A stretch of 64,000 nt of DNA, taken from positions 9,035,001 to 9,099,000 of the forward strand of contig CM028912.1 of assembly GCA_016801845.1 (NCBI GenBank). Direction: 5' to 3'. The notes under the pieces are model-generated. The model was not told the DNA's origin, ran no database searches, and saw only the letters and a list, made by a program, of their open reading frames with translations. This document shows, in pieces, positions 51,601 through 60,600 of this stretch. Each line of letters starts with the position of its first letter. Within the stretch, counting starts at the first letter, position 1. The DNA comes from Polydactylus sextarius (Eukaryota > Chordata > Actinopteri > Polynemidae). The translations under genes and the position numbers were made by a program.

Positions 51601-54600
51601 AGACATTAAAGAATACCAAGGTGCGAAGGAAGCCAAACACAACTGAAGTGGCTGTTAAACCTGACAAAGCAGATGGGAAAAAAACTGTCAGCACACAGCA
51701 ATGGAAACCTTATTCCTGTTCCAATGCTCCAAGGTTAACTATGCTTTGAAGATGACATTATTAGTAAAAAAAAAACATGCAAACTCTCCTATATAATTTT
51801 TTCCATCAATTGTGTATTTTTTTTTTTTTTGTTTGTTTGTTTGAATTCTGATCTACCACTGAAGATACAAAGCCTAAAAGAGTGAAAAGGGTGGGAGTCA
51901 CACAGAGATAATCAGAGCAACCCAACAGCAGCGAACAAGAAAGACGCTGCTATCTCCCTGTACAGCTGAGGCCCATGTACACATACACTGGGCCTTGAAG
52001 GCCTTGGGCCACAGCCAAAGAACTGTGGGTCTGTTCATTGAATGGCTGTGTATTGAGAGCCACACAGTACAAAAAAAAGCTATGCGCGCTCCGTGAGCTT
52101 CACCTGCGTAAACACCTAGGTACAGGTCAAGGTCCAGTTGCCGAGGGAAGCTGCCATTGAGGTGCTCTGTCACATTGATGTGCTTCTGTTCAGAGGCCCT
52201 GCAAGCCAGCCACAAAAGAAACAAAAATCCACAAGGACAAGTAAACACAAAGAAGAAAGAAAGCTGCAACATGAAGGTACTCGACAAAACACATTCCTCC
52301 TATCTTGAAGCACAAGGTCAGTTTCAACAAGTGACAGATAATGCCAAGAAAAACAGTTTGGTTCAGCTGTCTTCTATTAAATTATCAACCACTTGCAGTT
52401 TGTAAAAATATGTCAGTTTGGCCCACAAAAAAACTATTATCCTCTCTTTTTTTGCAAGCTTCAGGTATTTCACAACATGTAAAAGAAACAAAATCTCACC
52501 AGCAGGCAAGCCACCAATCCTGCAGGACGAACGTGATCTAAACAAGAACCAAAACAAGAAAAAAGACAAAAAAAATTATTGTTGTTTTGTTGTTTTTTTT
52601 TTTTACATGAAATATCAAAATAGAGCAAAGTATAAACACATAATAAAGCTACTTATTTAGACAAGCTCATGAACTTGCATATACAAATTCCCAAATCACA
52701 TGTAAGTATTTTTGAGAGAAAACATAACAAATCAAATGCAATAAAATGGACTCACATGTGCTAGGACATTGAGTAAAACGAGGACCAGAAGGACCAGGAA
52801 GTTAGCACCTGCCGTGAAATATTTCACATACATACGCAGGCCGACGTTGCCTTCTGAGCGCCGCTCCTCCTCTGCTGGTTGCACTATCTACAGATAGACA
52901 CTGGTGTAAAACGCTCATTCAGCACTGCATCAATTCAACTTACACAGAACAGGGAAAGGTAAGTATCTTCTGCTCTCTAGTGGCTAGAAGGGTGCACAAC
53001 GACAAGCATTTTATTACCCTGACATTGCTGTACTTGTCTGAGACCTTAAGCTACTTCTACTGAAGACATTTCATTAAAGTTAGTAATGATCTAAAAAAAA
53101 AAATGCATACCCCTGCAAGTGGCTCTGCCCCCTCAGTCAAAGAAAACCGAGAGGAGGAAAGAGACGACATGGAGGACATGGAGTTGTCAGAGAGTGTATG
53201 TGGGAAGCGGGTAACAGTCCCAGGGATGGGAGTTGTGCCCTTCCTCTCCTCCTCCTGACCTTCCTCCTCTTTAAGTAAAGAGGTAAAGTCTAATCCAGAA
53301 CCCTGTAACTCATTGTATGTCCCTTGTGCCACCATCTGTCCCTGACAAAGAGAAGTAAAGTAACAAGGATATTATAAATTCAAAATGAAGTCAAATTGCA
53401 CAGGTAAAGTTACCCCTGCACAGTTTGAGCTCAATACAGTATACAACAAAGGCTTGTTTTTACCAATAAGGCAGCAAGAGACATACATTTGTGATGCTTA
53501 TTTTGGTTTAAATCTGGGTCACATTTAGAATTTACTGTAATCAAAGTAAATCTATGTGTGTATCAAAGCAAAACCACAGCTGCTGCACTCAGGTAAATAC
53601 AAGAAAACAGACCAACAACTCTTGTATTGGTTATTTGATGCATTCGCATTCTGTTTTCAATACATGGGCACTTTTCTTTAAGCATAAGCATTTTTTAAGA
53701 CACTCAAGCACATGTACATACCTCCTTTAAGACAATTATTTGATCGGCAGCTTTCAGATACTGTAGTTGATGAGTGACCAAGATGCGGGGCTTCTTCCTC
53801 AGAAGTCCACAAATACACCTGAGTAAAACAATTATTTTTGTGCAGAAATGAAGAAATGCTAATATATGTAACCAACATGATGAATAAGAATTGGTTCACT
53901 GAAATCAAAACTCAAAACAGTGGGGAAAATTCTACTGTCATGACTCACTCCTCAAAGAGGTGCCGGCCGACCTCAGCATCTACAGCACTGAGCGGATCAT
54001 CCAGCAAATAGATATCTGCGTCCTGATAAACAGCTCTAAAACACACACATATGGACATTATCTCTGGCACTGAGAGCAAAGATAAAAGTGTAAAATTGTG
54101 TAGTTATTCAACTCACCTAGCTAAGCTGACCCTTGCCTTCTGTCCTCCACTGAGGTTAGCCCCTCTGTCCCCGACCATTGCCAAGTCACCACCCAGCAAC
54201 AAGTCCATGTCCTGATAAGGGTCCAAAATCCAACTTTAGCAGTTATCCACATTTACAGGAGTTCACTACATGCTATGCGATTACTGGTCAACACAGGATG
54301 AAAATACATCAGGGTATACGATTATCAAGAACATGACTCAAAGTGATTCTCACTCTCTTGAGGGCGCAGGCTCTCAGAACTCGCTGATACTTCTGGGGGT
54401 TGAGCTCTTTGCCAAAAAGGATGTTGCTTTGGATTGTACCAGGTAAAATCCAGGGCTGCTGAGAAGTGTAGGCTAGCTCTCCTTTTACTTTGACCACACC
54501 ACTTTCCTGACTCAGTTCTCCCAGGATGGCGCTGAGAAGTGAGGACTGACATACACAAGCACAAAAAACTATTTTTTGACATTTTGGAAAATGCTTTTAA

Positions 54601-57600
54601 TAAAACTTTCTTTCCAAGAAGTAAGTCAATATAGGAGTTATTCAAACTTACTTTCTATGTCTCAGGTTTATAATCGTGTGTGCATGACTATAAACCTGTG
54701 ACTAGAGAACAGATCTGACCTTTCCAGCCCCAACAGGTCCAATTACTGCCAGGAGCTGCTCGGGCCTCACTGTGAATGACACATTCTGTAACGTTGGAGC
54801 CTCTAGGATCTGTGACAAAGAGCAAATTGACTGAAATAATGCCATATACTCACAATGCAAAATGTTGTTTATTGTATAAGCACAAAGTCACAAGTTTTCA
54901 CATGAGCTTAACAATCTATACATACATATGACCCTATCTAACCTTAAACACAACTAGGATCACTGCATGTGACAAACACAGTTTTTGCAATGTCCCTTAC
55001 CTTATCCCAGTAACATATTAAATCCTGAACCTTCACCATACAGTCTTCCTTCTCTGTGACTTGAAGCCCCAGGTGTTGAGGACCAACTTCATCCAGTAGG
55101 AGAAAATTCTTAGGGAAAGAATCACAGCGCACAGAACCTCAGTTTTCAAATAAGGTAATCAACACACACTGGGTATAAATATGGCCTCAGTCTGTGGTGT
55201 ATTTACTTTAATCCTTCGGATACTGATGAGAGACTCAGAGACCTTCTCTATGGCAAATGGAAAGAAGAGTGTAATAGTAAGTCTGACTGCCCCATAGAGG
55301 GAAACAGCCACAAACACTCTGCTAGCAGACAACTGGTTTCCTGTCAGTACGTAAACGCACACGGTGATGAAGATGATGATCTTGCTGGCAACAAAGAAAG
55401 AAGCCATGTTGAGGCCACGCAGGTAGGAGCTTTTCATAATCGTGCTGATTTCCATTCTGTACAACAACAAGATATGTTTGTCAGTGAATGGCGTTTTACA
55501 TATGGTATATTACTTTTATCAATTCTTATTGAGAGATTTTGTTGAAATTCAGAAGAAAGAAAATTCTCTACAACTTCTTACAACAAGAAACTAACATACC
55601 TTCTGACCTCATCCACCAACGCAGCGAAAGGTTTCTCCCACCCATACATCTTTATAACACGTATCCCGGAGATGACTTCATTCATTGTGCGTATTCTCTC
55701 GTCTGTTAAAGCTGCAGTTTCTGCCCTAAAACAGACACAAATTGTAGTAATGGCACCAGCGCAAGAGACTTTTTGAAGAGGAGAAAACTGTTGTTAATAA
55801 ATAAATGTGGTGCATGGCTACCAACCTAAGTCTGGAGAACAGACGTCCAAACATGGTCTGTACTGGCAACAGAATAAAAAAGACAGCCATTCCCGCAAGG
55901 CATGATGGGCCAATCGCATACATCAACAATAATATCACAGTTGCTGCTTGTAAAGGGCCAATCCACAAAAAGTGCAAGTATAACGTTACCTATAAGAAAA
56001 TGATGAGAAAAATCAATTCTGATGTAAAATCTGGATTTTTTTTAAACTAGTAAATCAAATGTAAAATAAACATACAAAACATAAAATGAACATGTATAGC
56101 TACTTTCAGATTATCACCTCATCAAATTTGTTGACGTCATTAGATAACAGGTTGACAATTTGTCCTGTGGTAGTTTTGGCCAAGGCTGCACTGTTAAGAC
56201 ATAGAGCCTTCGCAGAACAAAAGTGTTAGATGAAGTTATAGAGATCAAATGAATGTGCCAGAAGATGACATTTAACATTTACACACAGATGTGTCATTCA
56301 TGACTGACCTTCCGATAGATCATGTGGCACACAGCCACACGGATTTTCATGCCCACTCGCTGAACATGGTAGAAATAAAGGTGGTGTAGGAGAGCCAGGC
56401 CGACGGTTGACAGGGAGATGCCTGCAGCATAACTATAAGCTTCATAGACTGCAGCCGAGTCGACGGGGTCATAAGTCTCAAAGTATTCAATTAGCTTCCC
56501 AAGTAGCAGTGGCTGAATGACTTTGATAACTTCCTGAATGAAAATGGGATGTAAGGCAGATGTGTTGTTATGTTGCATTCAGTTAAATCTAACTTATTAA
56601 TGCTGCATTACTAACTAAAGCTATTTAGTTTCACTGTGTGAAAGCACTTTACCTCTATAAAGATGTATATACCAATGAGTAAATAAGACCTCCAGTAGCA
56701 CTGAAGAAGAACTCTGGTAAGTTTCGGCGGGCGCATTTCTTTTGCTGCCTGTTGAACTTCATTATTCCAATACCTTTGAAAAGCATTACAAAATGAAAAG
56801 AAAATCCAAGGTTATTTCCAGTTACTTAACTTTAACTAAACAAACTTACTGGAAATAATGTAGCGTTGGTGAATCTGACAAAACCAGTAGCAACTACTCT
56901 GAAGAAAACTTCACCTCTACACTGACAGTATAGGGCAGAACCTATATACTGTCTGCGTTACCTGACTGAGTGCAAATCTTCAAATTTAATATAAGGTTGT
57001 CTACATGGAAGTATTTACCATAGTTATTGATTTCTAACAATCTAATTAAGAAATCAACTCTATTTCTAACGTAGCAGCATCTAACTACAAATATGTGGTT
57101 TCACCCATGAGTTATGGAGAACAAGTATTGTTCTTTCCCATTTGGGGCATTGATCATCTCTTAACTTTTTTATTAATACAAGTCTCTCACTCCACACAGG
57201 GAGTCATAAAGAGAGAGTCTAATTCAGTGGGGGTAAAAAGAAATAGCCTGCCTCTAGTAGAAATGTCCTTGGTTGAGCACTGAATTGCAAACTGGAGCAT
57301 GGCCAAATCATAGACCAATGGACAAGTTTACTGTGTAATTGTAAATAGGTAAAACTGCCATTTGGCCTTTCACATTACAGTAAATACCTTATAATATTGA
57401 AGAACATGCATACACATAGTTGCAAATATATTGAATTTGAACTCAGCTCATCTACATAATAATTCTGACACCTAAATAGTGAAAATGATAAAAACGTTGT
57501 TGATTTACTTTCTAGCGATACATTTCACAGGAGTAGTTACAGACTTACCATTATAAAACAGAGCTTGACTTCACACTAGATTTATTTAATGCTCTTGGTA

Positions 57601-60600
57601 TGATATAAACACGTATCCCCGCTATCTGTTTTAAGTAACTATTTATTTTTGGTGGATTAGCCGAACAAGGTGAAAAATTGGTGAGACGCTGAAACTTTTA
57701 ACTAATTAGCCAAACAGCGCAGCGGCACGTGCTTCGAGCGCGGCGCACGCGTGCGCGCGTGCGGTGGATAATACTGAAGACTTGTTTTGGCCAGAAAGTC
57801 TCTGACCAGACAGTATAAAACTGAAAGTGAAGCTTTTCGCGGCAATTAATTTTGAAAGCTCAGCGACCAATGGAGAGACAGATCTTGTCACATGATATTC
57901 ACTGACCAATGGGTGTTGTGTCTCAGTTTGTCTTCTTGTGAAGGGTCATGTGAATGAACAGTTCAAACAGGTCGAGTTCGGTAGAAGAGCTTTGAGGCCT
58001 GATGTTGCATTGGCTGCTTGAACATCTGTTACTGCCATGATTGTATGAGTTATGACTATTATCAGCTGACATTATTGGAGCAGGTCAGAATTGTCTGCTT
58101 TACCTTTGGTTATTTTATTTATCATAGTTATATGCGTTTCACTAAGTAATGGCAACATAACATTTCCCTCCAATCAATTAAGATACATCTTATTTTTCTT
58201 ATAGATAGATACTTTATTGTAATTATATATTCCTACATAATGAAATACTGTCTGACAGCCATCACCAATTTAGCAACATAGTAAGATTAAACAAATAAGA
58301 CAAATAAAACAAAAGGTCTTTGTAACTGTTACAGAATATGTCTGTATTTTTTTACTGCTATAAAATTATAAAAAAAAAAAAAAAAAAAAAAGCAGCCTGG
58401 TTATCAGTCTCATTTAATTTTTTTTTTTTTTTTTTTTTTACCAATTTTGACAGTCATTTATTAGTACTTATTATATTATCCTATTTAACTCTTCTATTTT
58501 TATTCCTCCTCTTCTCAAAGTGAGATATGGTCTGACCTGAACCATATGCAAAACTAAAATGATAAGCAAATTAGGTTGGCGCTCAGGTGACAGCATTATT
58601 TCCGTTTCATGCTACATGGTCGATCACACACATTTTCAAGTCAAGTAAAGCAGCCAACACATATTTTGGTGCTACAATCATTATTTCAAGTGCACACAGG
58701 CAGTGTTTGATTTGGGACACTACCCTTCTGAAACTCAGGCAATATGCTGGTGAGAATACTGTGCACACAGTGTACTACATATGAGTGTACTGACTAAAGT
58801 ATCTGATTTGAGAGTTTATAAGGCTGGCCCTGTCTTTGTGATCCAGCTAGCAATGCAGTCAGAGCACACTCTGCTGGAAACCTTATGTGATAACACATTC
58901 TAAGCATTTTTCTGAATTATGTTCTATAAAAAACCTATACAGTATATGACACGACTGACCTACAGATGTAAAGCTTGGGCTCTAATCCCAACCATTTACT
59001 ATGGCTCTTCAAATTATGATCAAGGACATCCTCTTCATCCATTTGCAAAGCGCTCCAAACACCTTCTGAAGCCACTTTACATTACAGTCAAACGCTAATA
59101 TTGAACACATATGCCTTTAAACCAGGCAAGCGAGGTTCCTGAAAGGAATAAGCGCTACACTGTGTTCACATACACAGATAGAAAGTAGTTTGCACTGGCC
59201 TGTCATGAATTTGTATTCTGATCAGCGTGGGAAAGGGGCCCGCTCTCATGTGACGGTTTGAGAAATACTATCTATAAATAAGCAGGTCACCTCCTGACAG
59301 GATGACAATTCTGATGCCAGAATTTAATGCCAAACTTCGTCTCTTGCTTTTTAAGGCTGAGAGGTGTAAGGCACCGGTGGAAACATTCATGAAGGGGGGT
59401 TCACTTTACTATAACTTCTGCTTATTGTGAGAGTGAAAATTTTAACTACTGTGAAGTTGATGTGGCATGGATATCCACACTGGCCTCACTGATCTGTACC
59501 TGACATGTGTTGTTGTTAGCCTTTCATCTAGAGCACATCCTTAGCAGGTAATGGAAAAAAAGAGGTGTTGATATAAGATGTAGTACAAAAAAGTGTGAGT
59601 GGACCCTTTTCAAAAACAGATGCTGACAACAGCCAGAAGCTGGTTTTGTCTTTCTTTTCTGAAAACCCTTTGAAGTGGGAGTGGGGCAGTCAAGATGACA
59701 AGGTCTTAAGAGCCGGGTGGTATCAACAGGCCTAAAAGGCTTCATCTGCAGGGGTTGCAAAACCCACATTGTCAGAGTATGAGTTGTTCAGAGAGGATGT
59801 CTGTATAATGGTGGATAAGCCCATGTTTAATGTGGATCTGTAAATCTGCTCTTGTCTGGGTTTGAACACTGGATTACACTCACTGCTTGTTGCTGACCTG
59901 CTGTAAAATAGAGATGAATATTTTATTCAAATTTACAAGTCTCACACTATTCAGTCAGTACTTTAGAAGAGGAAAAAGAAAATGGGACAATTAGTTGTTC
60001 AGTTCCATTAGATAATTTGAAATATACAGCAAAATAGCTTAAAAACTATAAAAAAAAAATTTAAAAAAAGATTAATGAAAGACAATTAACATCATACCAT
60101 TGTAGTTCCTCCCCAAGTCTATCTGATGCATCCTCTGGTAGAACATTGTACATGTCATCTTCTTCCAATTTCCTCTTGTAGCCGATTCTGAACAAGGGAT
60201 TCAGCCAACTAGAGACAAAGTAAACAAATATTGATTAAACATTAGTATTTCTAACTGCTGCATAGTTTGATACTGTGGTGATGTTTACTACATCACAATG
60301 ATCTAAATGATCTAATATAATTAAAAAATGCTATATTGCTGATAGTATTCAAACACATTTAGAACAATGCAAAGCTATTCTAAAGTATGGAGTAGACCAA
60401 ACTTTTCAAGCTTAACATTTTTAAAAAGATTTCTTTTTATTTAATGGCACACAATTTAAGTGGACACGACATCTATGAAACTTACTTGGTTTATTTTTAT
60501 TAAATAATTTGACTTTAATAATATCATTACTTTCTCTCACATTCTTTTAAAAATGTCGGTTTTACCACAGATATCTAAGAAGAAGTTTGAATAATTTTAA

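Larger units (their letters stand above)
56774..60097 (-). other. abcc4: abcc4 intron 2 (3.3 kb)
   Basis: Contains the CpG/CCAAT cluster at 57,711-57,970, a LINE-type 3' tail at 58,201-58,222 and the A22/T22 inverted homopolymers at 58,370-58,439. The rest is unique sequence. Confidence 0.8.
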
